DNA from: UBA5603 sp964501315
GTDB taxonomy: Bacteria > Bacillota_I > Bacilli_A > Izemoplasmatales > Hujiaoplasmataceae
Length of the DNA: 64,000 nt
NCBI GenBank assembly: GCA_964501315.1
Contig: CAZCSO010000008.1
Location: 1-64,000 of the forward strand
Reading direction: 5' to 3'
The notes under the pieces: generated by a model
The model's database searches: none
What the model saw: the letters and a program-made list of their open reading frames with translations, nothing else
Told to the model about the DNA's origin: nothing
Program-made: the position numbers and the translations under genes
Shown: positions 26,647 through 34,778 of the stretch, one piece after another
Numbering within the stretch: the first letter of the stretch is position 1
How the letters are laid out: every line of letters begins with the position of its first letter

Positions 26647-27456
26647 ATGCTGGTATTTTTGATTCATTTACTTTTAATTATCGGATTCTCATGGCTCGGA
26701 TTTTCACTTTTCTTCCCCGTTTCTGGAATCGGTCTAGCAATTATTTTATCATTGTTGATTATAGTTGGAGCCCTTATTCTAAGTACGGTCCTCTTATTTG
26801 TCTATTTTGTTGGATTTTTTTGGATATTACGAAAGCAATCACCTCAAAATATGGCAAGACATCATCTACTGAATGCCTATAGTCGATATATATATAATGT
26901 TCTATTACGAGTTAAAGTACACGTGGTTGGCTCTGAAAACATACCAAAATCGAAACCATTTGTCATTTATTCTAACCATATTGAGTATTCAGATCCGGTC
27001 TATATTCATCAAGTTTTCCATGCTTTTCCGGTTGCTTTTATCTCAAAAGAATCATTATTTAAAACGAAACTTACCAAATTAGTTTTGTCGGGTATTGGAT
27101 GCATTCCGATTTCGCGAGTTGCTGACAGAAGTGCATTAAATTCTATTGTAGAAGGCATCAAAGTTGTTAAAAGCGGACAACCAATGGGAATCTTTCCTGA
27201 AGGGAAACGGACATACTCACATGACATGATTGACTTCAAAGCTGGCTCCTTTAAATTAGCGACTAAGGCAAATGCGCCGATCATTCCCGTTTGTCTATCA
27301 AATATGCATGAAACCTTGCGAAAACATCGTATCAAAATCGCTCATGTAACGTTAACGATCTTACCTGCAATTACACATGAACAGTACGATTCACTCGATA
27401 CACAAGCGTTAGCGGATATGGTTCGTGACCAAATTAACGCATGTTTAAAATCCTAA
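26647..27456 (+). CDS. plsC: 1-acylglycerol-3-phosphate acyltransferase PlsC-like
   Basis: 269 residues with two N-terminal hydrophobic helices (about 1-25, 30-58) and a PlsC domain. The catalytic NHxxxxD motif reads NHIEYSD, and the acceptor-binding FPEGKRT corresponds to FPEGTRS. It transfers an acyl group to lysophosphatidic acid in membrane lipid synthesis. The two extra N-terminal helices are longer than in minimal PlsC. It is the last gene of the thyA-dfrA-plsC unit. Confidence 0.9.
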   Translation: MLVFLIHLLLIIGFSWLGFSLFFPVSGIGLAIILSLLIIVGALILSTVLLFVYFVGFFWILRKQSPQNMARHHLLNAYSRYIYNVLLRVKVHVVGSENIPKSKPFVIYSNHIEYSDPVYIHQVFHAFPVAFISKESLFKTKLTKLVLSGIGCIPISRVADRSALNSIVEGIKVVKSGQPMGIFPEGKRTYSHDMIDFKAGSFKLATKANAPIIPVCLSNMHETLRKHRIKIAHVTLTILPAITHEQYDSLDTQALADMVRDQINACLKS

Positions 27457-27486
27457 TTATTCAGTTTTTTGCGCCCTAATAATCCT

Positions 27487-27520
27487 AGAATAGAGACACA
27501 GATTCTCTATTCTTTTTTTG
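27487..27520 (+). terminator. intrinsic terminator of plsC
   Basis: The perfect stem AGAATAGAGA/TCTCTATTCT (27487-27496/27504-27513) is followed by a T7 run. Confidence 0.85.
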
Positions 27521-27592
27521 GGCATATCACTTTTTTCAATAATGAATTAGTGGTATAATACGGTGAAATTATTTGTAGAAAGGAAGGTTTTT

Positions 27593-28237
27593 ATGTCTAA
27601 TTATTATCAAGATTTTATCGCACTTCTCGATGCCGAAGATAAAGATCGTTCTGTTGAATTTGTATTGAATCTACTTGAGAACGAAACAATGTCATTAGAA
27701 TCTGTCTATTTGGAATTATTGACACCATCATTAACCAATTTTCAATGTAAAGATCCAGAACGTGAAATTTGTATTTGGCGCGAACACACCCGAACATCCA
27801 TTGTCAGAACTATTCTTGAATGCACGTATCCCTATATCATTAAACGCCGTCAAAACATTCCGTTAAAACAGTCAAAAATTGTCGTTCTTACACCGTCTGA
27901 AGAATACCATGAAATCGGACCAATCATTGTCAATAACTTTTTCTTGTTAGCCGGATACTCGAGTCAATATATTGGCGCGAATACCCCCAAAGACGATATT
28001 TTGAAGGCAATGAAGGCGTTAAATCCCGATTACATTGCGTTTAGTGTCACCGATTATTACAATATTGTTGCTACTAAAAAGGTGACCGATGAAATTAAAC
28101 GTCAGTATCCCAATGTGAAAATCATTTTGGGAGGGCAAGCCTTTAGTCATAAAGGAGCATTATCTGACCTTGTGTATGATTTTCATTTAACAAGTGTCTA
28201 CGACATCGCTAAATTGGAAGAAGGTGCTTCAAAATGA
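27593..28237 (+). CDS. stand-alone B12-binding (CarH/methyltransferase-cap type) protein
   Basis: 214 residues with a two-part cobalamin module. A helical cap (about 1-85) contains VYLELLTPSL and an E64-H65 pair followed by a TRTSIVRTILE helix, as in MerR-type CarH/LitR sensors. The Rossmann-like B12 domain (about 93-210) has E104-x-H106-x-x-G109 in place of DxHxxG and ends with a GGQAF loop. H106 would be the lower cobalt ligand. No DNA-binding or methyltransferase domain is attached. ATG 27593 follows AAAGGAAGG; a TATAAT box is at 27554-27559. It overlaps an ABC permease gene by 4 bp. The cofactor and signal (light, redox, B12) are inferred. Confidence 0.8.
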   Translation: MSNYYQDFIALLDAEDKDRSVEFVLNLLENETMSLESVYLELLTPSLTNFQCKDPEREICIWREHTRTSIVRTILECTYPYIIKRRQNIPLKQSKIVVLTPSEEYHEIGPIIVNNFFLLAGYSSQYIGANTPKDDILKAMKALNPDYIAFSVTDYYNIVATKKVTDEIKRQYPNVKIILGGQAFSHKGALSDLVYDFHLTSVYDIAKLEEGASK

Positions 28238-29409
28238 AATTGCCTTTTTCCATAGCCTACCGGTTCTTAAAATCCGGAAAAATGCAAACATGGGTCATTA
28301 TTATTGGTATCGCTGTAGGGGTATCCGTTCAAGTGTTCATTGGTTCATTAATTTCCGGTTTGCAAAAAAGTTTGGTTGATAAAACGATTGGATCATCTTC
28401 ACAAATTACACTAACACTTGAGCCAAGCACCTATTTTGATGATTATGAAGCCAATATTCAAAGTCTTTCAGAAGGTGTCGAGGGATTAGAATCACTTACA
28501 CCCACTTTGAGTGTTAATGGCACATTGATTGAAGGAACGGATACAACGCCCGTTTTTCTTCGCGGTTTTGATTTTTCCTCAGCCAATGCAATCTATGGTT
28601 TCGATGAAAAATTAACACAAGGTTCACTCCCCGATAATATGAATGAAATCGCTGTTGGAATCGGCGTATTAGACGAGCTGGGGCTATCCTTAAATGATTC
28701 CTTAACTTACAGCGTTCCAACAATCGGTGATGTAACAGTGACAATTGTGGGGGTCTTTGATTTTAAGGTATCCGCAATTAATGATGCCTGGGGCATTACC
28801 GTCTTACCAACTGTACAATCCATTTTATCCATTGGTGATAAAGTCAGTACAATAGAAATGCAAATTCAAGAAAATCAAATTTTTGATGCCGTTGAATTAG
28901 CTGCTCAAGTTGAGACTATTAGTTCTGATTTTACTGATGGGGAAGAAACCGTATCAAACTGGATTGACAATAATGGGGAATTGTTAAGTGGATTACAAGG
29001 CCAAAGTATCTCGAGTATCATGATTCAAGTATTTGTCATGGTTTCAGTTGTTTTAGCGATTGCGAGCATATTAGCCATCATAGTAATGCAAAAATCGAAA
29101 CAGATTGGTATCTTAAAAGCAATGGGTATTCAAAACCGTGATGCCAGTTTTGTTTTCATGTTCGAAGGACTCATTCTTGGGACGATGGGTGCTATTTTTG
29201 GAGTCTTGTTAGGGCTCGGTTTATCGGTTGCATTCACAACATTTGCGATTAATCCCGAAACAGGTGCTCCTGTTGTTCCGCTCTTCATTGATCCTGGTTT
29301 TATTGCCCTATCGGCAGTGATTGCCATAGTGGCAGCATTGGGAGCCTCGCTAATTCCGGCTCGTAAGTCCTCAAAATTATCGGTTATCGAGGTGATCCGC
29401 AATGCCTAA
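28234..29409 (+). CDS. MacB/LolCE-type ABC transporter permease
   Basis: 391 residues with the type VII ABC layout: one N-terminal helix (about 18-40), a large extracytoplasmic MacB-PCD domain (about 45-255), then three C-terminal helices (about 265-290, 312-342, 355-378). These are the FtsX-domain features; the EGLILGTMGAIFGVLLG helix and the terminal PARKSSKLSVIEVIRNA segment are typical. Such systems transmit force across the membrane or release lipoproteins or peptides rather than importing. It overlaps the B12-binding gene (4 bp) and the ATPase gene (8 bp). Confidence 0.88.
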   Translation: MKLPFSIAYRFLKSGKMQTWVIIIGIAVGVSVQVFIGSLISGLQKSLVDKTIGSSSQITLTLEPSTYFDDYEANIQSLSEGVEGLESLTPTLSVNGTLIEGTDTTPVFLRGFDFSSANAIYGFDEKLTQGSLPDNMNEIAVGIGVLDELGLSLNDSLTYSVPTIGDVTVTIVGVFDFKVSAINDAWGITVLPTVQSILSIGDKVSTIEMQIQENQIFDAVELAAQVETISSDFTDGEETVSNWIDNNGELLSGLQGQSISSIMIQVFVMVSVVLAIASILAIIVMQKSKQIGILKAMGIQNRDASFVFMFEGLILGTMGAIFGVLLGLGLSVAFTTFAINPETGAPVVPLFIDPGFIALSAVIAIVAALGASLIPARKSSKLSVIEVIRNA

Positions 29410-30091
29410 TGTGATGGAACTTAATCATATTACGAAAGTATATGGAGAAAAAATAAAAACTCAGGTTCTTTTTGGAATTGACCTTGCATTTGAAGAAGGA
29501 TCGTTTAATTCCATTATCGGTCAATCTGGTTCTGGTAAATCGACGTTACTCAATATTATTGGGACGTTAGACAAACCTACAGACGGTGAAGTCATCATTA
29601 ATGGTATCAATACCAAACAAATGAATGTTAAAGAATTAGCATCATTGCGAAATCAAACCATTGGGTTCATTTTCCAATTTCATTATCTGCTTCCAGAGTT
29701 TACGGCAATTGAAAACGTATTAATGCCCTATAAGATATCAAAAAAAGAGATAACACCAGAAATTGAAGCGTACGCTAACGAGTTGCTTGATATAGTCGGA
29801 TTATCGAAAGTGAAGAACAATCTAGCCATCAACATGAGCGGTGGCCAACAACAACGTGTGGCTATTGCAAGAAGTTTGATGAATAATCCTAAGATTATTT
29901 TAGCCGATGAGCCTACTGGGAATCTTGATAGTGACTCAACCGAACAAGTCTACGAATTATTGCGTAGCATCAACAAGAAGTATAAAACAACGTTTATCAT
30001 CATCACCCATGACCGTCATATCGCGGAAAAAGCGGATCGAATTATCGAAATCAAAGATGGTCGTATCAATTTGGATATCACGAAGAATTAA
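29402..30091 (+). CDS. ABC transporter ATPase, LolD/MacB type
   Basis: A 229-residue ATP-binding subunit. Walker A GQSGSGKST (40-48), Q-loop in FIFQFHYLLPEF, signature MSGGQQQR (145-152), Walker B LADEP with D169-E170, and the H-loop ITHD are all intact. The FQ-x-HYLLPE-x-TAIENV pattern marks the LolD/MacB exporter group. It partners with the permease just upstream, forming a B12-protein/ABC three-gene operon that ends at a terminator. Confidence 0.92.
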   Translation: MPNVMELNHITKVYGEKIKTQVLFGIDLAFEEGSFNSIIGQSGSGKSTLLNIIGTLDKPTDGEVIINGINTKQMNVKELASLRNQTIGFIFQFHYLLPEFTAIENVLMPYKISKKEITPEIEAYANELLDIVGLSKVKNNLAINMSGGQQQRVAIARSLMNNPKIILADEPTGNLDSDSTEQVYELLRSINKKYKTTFIIITHDRHIAEKADRIIEIKDGRINLDITKN

Positions 30092-30095
30092 TCAC

Positions 30096-30126
30096 AAAAG
30101 TCCTGTCGTTAGATGGGACTTTTTCG
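30096..30126 (+). terminator. intrinsic terminator of the B12/ABC operon
   Basis: Stem AAAAGTCC/GGACTTTT (30096-30103/30116-30123), 12-nt loop, T run. Confidence 0.7.
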
Positions 30127-30146
30127 TTGTTATGGTGGGATTTGAA

Positions 30147-30175
30147 TTGTCAAAACAGATGATCAATGATACAAT
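30147..30175 (+). promoter_or_regulatory. promoter of the HAD-PAP2-YcxB unit
   Basis: TTGTCA (30147-30152) and TACAAT (30170-30175) with a 17-bp spacer. Confidence 0.65.
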
Positions 30176-30206
30176 AGAGCCATAGATTTTAAGGATAGGT
30201 GAGTTC

Positions 30207-31025
30207 ATGAGTTATGATGTAATTATTACCGATTTGGATGGCACGCTGTTGAATCGACACTCAAGATTATCAAATAAAACCGTTGAGGTATTTCAAACTC
30301 TAAAAGCTCTTAACAAAGTCATTGTTATTGCTTCAGGTAGAACCTACTCAGAAATCGTGAGATTGACCGAACCATTGGGATTATTAACATATCCGAATGC
30401 ATACTTCATTTGTTATAATGGGGTATTAACAATCAAAACAAATCCCTTTGAAGTGCTCGATCAATTGTGTCTTCATCAAGAAGATGTAAAATCAATTGTC
30501 ACATCTTTAGGTACCAAAGATGTTAAGTATCATGTATTCTGTCATAATCGATTATACATCTCTGATGACATTACTTTAACGCTCGAACATCATCTTTCAA
30601 GCGAAACAGAAGTCATCCGTACCGATATGAGTCACTATGATCACGTCGATCCTTTATACAAAGTCTTAATTTATGATGAAATCGAAAAAGTAAATCATCT
30701 TAAGAAAGCGATGCCTAAAGATTTGCTTGATCGTTATAGTGTTGTCAAAAGTAGTGATCAGTTACTTGAGATTTTTCATAAGGAAGGATCTAAGGGACAC
30801 GCACTTATCAAATTGGTGAATCACTTATCAATCGACAAACAGAGTGTTATTGCCTTTGGCGATGAGGAAAATGATTTATCGATGCTTCAGAGTGCTGGTT
30901 TAGGAATTGCGATGGCTAATGCCAAACCAGCTGTCTTATCAGCTATCAAGAATCGTACCTTGAGCAATGAATTCGATGGTGTGGCTAACGCCATTAACAA
31001 ATACATTTTAAAGGGAAGTGATTAG
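30207..31025 (+). CDS. Cof-type HAD phosphatase
   Basis: A 272-residue HAD-IIB (Cof/YwpJ-like) hydrolase. Motif I DLDGTLLN has the nucleophile D9 and acid D11; motif II Ser/Thr is in VIASGRT; the Lys and the motif IV GDEENDLSML are intact; a C2B cap lies between (about 85-190). The family dephosphorylates sugar phosphates and cofactors such as FMN or PLP with broad specificity. Its end overlaps the in-frame GTG of the next gene. Confidence 0.9.
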   Translation: MSYDVIITDLDGTLLNRHSRLSNKTVEVFQTLKALNKVIVIASGRTYSEIVRLTEPLGLLTYPNAYFICYNGVLTIKTNPFEVLDQLCLHQEDVKSIVTSLGTKDVKYHVFCHNRLYISDDITLTLEHHLSSETEVIRTDMSHYDHVDPLYKVLIYDEIEKVNHLKKAMPKDLLDRYSVVKSSDQLLEIFHKEGSKGHALIKLVNHLSIDKQSVIAFGDEENDLSMLQSAGLGIAMANAKPAVLSAIKNRTLSNEFDGVANAINKYILKGSD

Positions 31026-31026
31026 C

Positions 31027-31983
31027 TTGAATTTTGAAATCGAGATTATTATTTGGCTTCAGTCATTCCGAAATGGATTTTTCGATGCACTCTTTCAGTT
31101 TTTTACAATGTTTGGTGAAGAATTCATCATTGTGGGTGTTTTAGGAATTATTTATTGGTGTTACGACAAAAAAATCGGTGAAGAAATCGGAATTACGGTT
31201 TTTGTATCGTTATTTCTAAACTCATTGATTAAAACGATTGTTCGACGTTATCGTCCTTATCTCGTTGACGCCCAAATTGAAAACGTTCGACCTCAAACAT
31301 CAGGTGGTTACTCATTCCCGAGCGGGCATACTCAAGGAGCTGCAAGTGTCTTCGGAAGTCTAGCTATTTGGATTAAAAAACGATGGCTATGGATTGTGTC
31401 TATTGTCATAATCGTTTTAGTAGCCATTAGCCGGATGTATCTAGGTGTTCACTTCTTAACCGACGTTTTGGTGGGTGGGCTACTTGGGATTGGAATTTCT
31501 TGGCTGGGATATCGGTATTTTTCTACTCATGACAACCATGAGAAAATGTATCGTTACTTGGTGATTGGAATAACCGTATTTGGTGTTATTTTCTATTTAT
31601 TCACATTATTTACCATTGAATCCACTTCAACACTAACTAATGCTCGTAATTTGGTCGATAAACTGGAAGCATCGTTTAAAATGATTGGAACAGTCATTGG
31701 CTTTGTGTTGGGGGTTAGTTATGAAAAGAAGCAAGTACAATTTGAAAACCATAAAGTAATCTGGAAAAACTTAATTCGTGTCGTACTGGGCGTAGCGATT
31801 GTTATGGCTATTCGATTAGGTCTTAAACCCATCTTTGGGTTAATTGTCAATCCTGAAGAATTAGAAGAAGGACAACTGTTTTTCGCATCATTAGCATTGA
31901 TGTTTGATTTTATTCGCTATTTCTTGATGGTATTTGTTGGAATCGGTCTTTATCCAATGATCTTTAAAAAAATAAATATATAG
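31027..31983 (+). CDS. PAP2-family membrane phosphatase
   Basis: About 318 residues with roughly eight membrane helices. All three PAP2 motifs are present: K-x6-RP as KTIVRRYRP, PSGH in FPSGHTQ, and SR-x5-H-x3-D as SRMYLGVHFLTD. The site faces the outside and hydrolyses lipid phosphates or diphosphates (undecaprenyl-PP, phosphatidylglycerol phosphate or similar). The C-terminal extension of four helices beyond the PAP2 core is unassigned. TTG 31027 is preferred with AGGGAAGTGA upstream; GTG 31018 lies in that site. Confidence 0.88.
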   Translation: MNFEIEIIIWLQSFRNGFFDALFQFFTMFGEEFIIVGVLGIIYWCYDKKIGEEIGITVFVSLFLNSLIKTIVRRYRPYLVDAQIENVRPQTSGGYSFPSGHTQGAASVFGSLAIWIKKRWLWIVSIVIIVLVAISRMYLGVHFLTDVLVGGLLGIGISWLGYRYFSTHDNHEKMYRYLVIGITVFGVIFYLFTLFTIESTSTLTNARNLVDKLEASFKMIGTVIGFVLGVSYEKKQVQFENHKVIWKNLIRVVLGVAIVMAIRLGLKPIFGLIVNPEELEEGQLFFASLALMFDFIRYFLMVFVGIGLYPMIFKKINI

Positions 31984-31995
31984 TAAGGAGTCTGT

Positions 31996-32490
31996 ATGGA
32001 TATACATAATCACACAATTTATAACAAAGAATTGATTCTTCGTTACAACAAGTATTACCTGCTCGATTTTCTTAAAAAGAACTTTCTTATAATTGCAATT
32101 ATCACATTGGGTATGTCGATCTACATGTTTGCGATTAACCAATGGGTTAACGGTTTGATACTGATAGGAATTTTAATAGGTTATTTTGTTCTCACGGTTG
32201 TGATTCAGAAAATAACGACCATGAGGGCATTGAAAAGAAGTCCAATCGTCGATAATCCGTTTACTCAGCATTATACATTCAAAGAAGATTATATCGAAAT
32301 AGTAAGAACTAAGACGCATCAACTCAAATACCAAGAAGTAGCGCGAATTCAAAGAAATAAAGAGTTTTTTATCATATATGACATTAATAAAAAGACTCAT
32401 ATCATTGATTTAACTGCATTTGATAATGTAACAGATTTAGATCAATTAATCACATTTCTACAAGAGAAAATCGGAAAAAGATTTCATTAA
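31996..32490 (+). CDS. YcxB-like membrane protein
   Basis: 164 residues: a cytoplasmic N-terminus, two membrane helices (about 33-50 and 54-76) and a C-terminal region (about 90-160). There Y-x-F-x-E-D-Y-I-E and the Y-x-E-V-x-R-I-x-x-x-K-E-FF-I pattern fit the YcxB-like C-terminal domain. Function is unknown. It follows the PAP2 gene by 12 bp, preceded by AAGGAG. The gene is A+T-rich. Confidence 0.65.
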   Translation: MDIHNHTIYNKELILRYNKYYLLDFLKKNFLIIAIITLGMSIYMFAINQWVNGLILIGILIGYFVLTVVIQKITTMRALKRSPIVDNPFTQHYTFKEDYIEIVRTKTHQLKYQEVARIQRNKEFFIIYDINKKTHIIDLTAFDNVTDLDQLITFLQEKIGKRFH

Positions 32491-32492
32491 CA

Positions 32493-32517
32493 AAGGAAAG
32501 CGAAAGCTTTCTTTTTT
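32493..32517 (+). terminator. terminator with GAAA tetraloop
   Basis: Stem AAGGAAAGC and GCTTTCTT around a GAAA loop (32502-32505), followed by T6, directly after the YcxB-like stop. Confidence 0.7.
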
Positions 32518-32520
32518 GTT

Positions 32521-32549
32521 TTGACATTTTTCGTGATGTAAAGTATAAT
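32521..32549 (+). promoter_or_regulatory. perfect-consensus promoter of the TetR-ABC operon
   Basis: TTGACA (32521-32526), 17-bp spacer, TATAAT (32544-32549). Both hexamers are full consensus. Confidence 0.88.
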
Positions 32550-32580
32550 TAAACCAGATGGTCTAAACCATGTGGTTTAA
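32549..32580. promoter_or_regulatory. 32-bp palindromic operator, probable TetR site
   Basis: The arms TTAAACCAgATGGTcTA and TAaACCATgTGGTTTAA form an inverted repeat with only paired mismatches at two symmetric positions and the near-centre. It begins at the last base of the -10 box and covers the transcription start, an ideal place for repression by the TetR-domain protein encoded 23 bp downstream. Confidence 0.8.
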
Positions 32581-32602
32581 TTTTTTAGATGAGGTTAAAA
32601 TT

Positions 32603-34030
32603 ATGAACATTGATAAATCGTACTTCCTAACTTCGAACAAGTCACTCTTTGATGAAACACTAAAAGAATTTTCAACAAAATCATATCAAAGTGCCTCGCT
32701 TAATACCATTATTCAAGCGAGTCATTATAACAAAGGAAGTTTTTATTATCGTTTTAACGATAAGTTTGATTTGTATATTTCTTTGATTAACCACGTATAT
32801 TCATTGCAAGTTGATTTTATAGAAAAAATAATTAAAATGGCGTCATCTAGAGCTCATATTTCTGAAATTCTCGTATATTTGTTTGAAAGCCAAGCATACT
32901 TATATCGAATAAACCCATCCTATTTAAGTCTCCTTATAAAATTTGATTCAGAATCCGATGATTTTATTAAAAGCGTTAATAATGTCACAATTCCTTCCTT
33001 AATTTCGACATTCATTTCTTACCTATCCTCATTCCAAGTACAATACATGAACGCTAATAAAGTTGATTATGAAGTTATGTTAGCCATTATTGAAAATTGT
33101 TATTATAACATTGCCTACATTTTAAATTTTGATTTTTCTCAATCGAAAATAGTAAAATTGTCTGAAATGATTCTCTCAATGCTTCAAAATCCTTCTCAAA
33201 CCGCTCCATTAAATAACCAATCATTTGAAGAGAAGATACTTCGTTCAACAGAGGATAATTTATCGGTGTCAATTCAAGAGGGGTTATCTCTTCTAATTAT
33301 TGAACCTAGAATGAATCTATCTGGGAAACATCAAAATGAAAGATCTTATTTATTTAAACAAACGAAACATAAAATCGACAATAAACAAAAATTGTCATTG
33401 TTAATAAGAATAAAAAATGTAATTCAATCATTAATTCATGCAAATACCTTCAAGAGTGGTAGACAAAAACTAGCATTTTATGCTAAACTGAATAATAACG
33501 AAGCAGTTTTTACATCATTGATAGTGAATAATGATTTATTTGAATACTTGAATGATCCTTATTATCGTTTCTCATCTGATCAACGGATTATTTACCATTT
33601 TCTTATTAATTTGATTAAAAAAGAACCAATTCTGTATCTTGACCACACGATAGAACGATTAACAGATAATGTAAGAGAGGTTTTTCTTGAATTTCTCCAT
33701 CGACTAAGCGATAATCATTATACTCTCGTTATATATTCCTCACATTTTTATAATCTTTTACCGATTGTTGATGATGTTATTTTTACCAATAAAAACCATA
33801 TATTAAAGATGGTATCGAGCGAACAATTAATTGCCAAATATGGCAAGTCGACCATTTTGATTCATTATTTAGATCATGGGATCGAAAAAACAGCGGCTTT
33901 TAACCAGGAATCGCTCAATAAAGATTACTTGAATAACATTTTGCTTAATTATCCCATTAAATCCATTCAAACACATACACAATGTCCCGATGAGATATAT
34001 AAATTAGAAACTGGGGTGACCTTGTCATGA
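32603..34030 (+). CDS. TetR-family regulator fused to a degenerate ABC ATPase domain
   Basis: 475 residues. The N-terminus (about 8-60) is a TetR DNA-binding domain (SASLNTIIQASHYNKGSFYYRF is the HTH), and a TetR ligand-like helical region runs to about 180. The C-terminal part (about 210-440) follows an ABC ATPase: SSDQR at the signature position (Q327), a Walker-B-like ILYLDH with D347-H348 (catalytic Glu lost), VREVFLEFLHRL after the D-loop, and an H-loop SSH (H381). No intact Walker A is found. ATG 32603 follows GATGAGG; the earlier in-frame ATG lies in the operator. It overlaps a six-helix permease by 4 bp. The fusion is predicted to bind DNA and the permease without normal ATP hydrolysis. 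Confidence 0.8.
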   Translation: MNIDKSYFLTSNKSLFDETLKEFSTKSYQSASLNTIIQASHYNKGSFYYRFNDKFDLYISLINHVYSLQVDFIEKIIKMASSRAHISEILVYLFESQAYLYRINPSYLSLLIKFDSESDDFIKSVNNVTIPSLISTFISYLSSFQVQYMNANKVDYEVMLAIIENCYYNIAYILNFDFSQSKIVKLSEMILSMLQNPSQTAPLNNQSFEEKILRSTEDNLSVSIQEGLSLLIIEPRMNLSGKHQNERSYLFKQTKHKIDNKQKLSLLIRIKNVIQSLIHANTFKSGRQKLAFYAKLNNNEAVFTSLIVNNDLFEYLNDPYYRFSSDQRIIYHFLINLIKKEPILYLDHTIERLTDNVREVFLEFLHRLSDNHYTLVIYSSHFYNLLPIVDDVIFTNKNHILKMVSSEQLIAKYGKSTILIHYLDHGIEKTAAFNQESLNKDYLNNILLNYPIKSIQTHTQCPDEIYKLETGVTLS

Positions 34031-34752
34031 AATCATTTTTAAAGCTCCTAAAAAGCGAATTGACCGATCTTTACTCCTATCGAATCATAGTTCTAGTGAC
34101 GGTGTTGACCTTTGTCTTTGCTATGGCTATGGGGCTCTTTCCTGAGCTCAATCACTCAAATTTTTTCTATTTTAACATTTTTGTGCTTCCGGTCATCATT
34201 TTCTCAGTTTCCATGTTTATTTCTCGTGAAAATAACACGCTTATACCCTATGTAACAGGTGAACAAAAACCTTTGTTATATGTGTTTGCGAAAATAATCG
34301 CCTCGGTTATTGTGGAATTAATACCCATTGTAGCTTTTATTATCATGATGCGTTTTACCAAAATTGATATTCAATATGGGTGGCTTTTCCTAGCCTATCT
34401 TTTAGGGGTTATCCTCCACATTATTATTGCGATTTCAGTAGCGATAATTAGCCATAAAACCACGACACTATCAATTAATTATTTAGCGTATATTATTGTC
34501 TTTTCGGCTTCCGCAATTCTGTTTTCTAATGGTCTTATCCCGCTTTCATCCCAATATGCCATGTTGATTTCTCCAGCATTTTTATCTGCGGTACTGATTG
34601 ATAATATTCTGGCTGGGTCCGCTTATAGTGCTACTTGGTTAATTGTGTTATCCGTTATTTTGCAGTTTTTGTATGGGTCAGTGTTGATACTATTTGTTAT
34701 TCGTCCCTATTTTAAAACTTACTTATTGCATTTTTATAATCATCAATCCTAA
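34027..34752 (+). CDS. ABC-2-like membrane permease partner of the TetR-ABC fusion
   Basis: 241 residues with six hydrophobic helices (about 18-35, 45-60, 80-100, 115-140, 150-170, 205-228) and a cytoplasmic basic N-terminus, resembling an ABC-2 type permease. It starts in a 4-bp overlap with the TetR-ABC gene, so the two are translated together. No separate intact ATPase gene is adjacent, so its energy source would have to come from the fusion protein or from another subunit. It might instead be a membrane signal receptor; both are inference. Confidence 0.7.
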   Translation: MKSFLKLLKSELTDLYSYRIIVLVTVLTFVFAMAMGLFPELNHSNFFYFNIFVLPVIIFSVSMFISRENNTLIPYVTGEQKPLLYVFAKIIASVIVELIPIVAFIIMMRFTKIDIQYGWLFLAYLLGVILHIIIAISVAIISHKTTTLSINYLAYIIVFSASAILFSNGLIPLSSQYAMLISPAFLSAVLIDNILAGSAYSATWLIVLSVILQFLYGSVLILFVIRPYFKTYLLHFYNHQS

Positions 34753-34778
34753 TTTTGTAATGTTAGAGGGTGTCTTGC

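Noticed and set aside
31891..32142. Minus-strand 83-residue ORF
   Set aside because: It lies across the convincing plus-strand PAP2 and YcxB-like genes and has no ribosome site.
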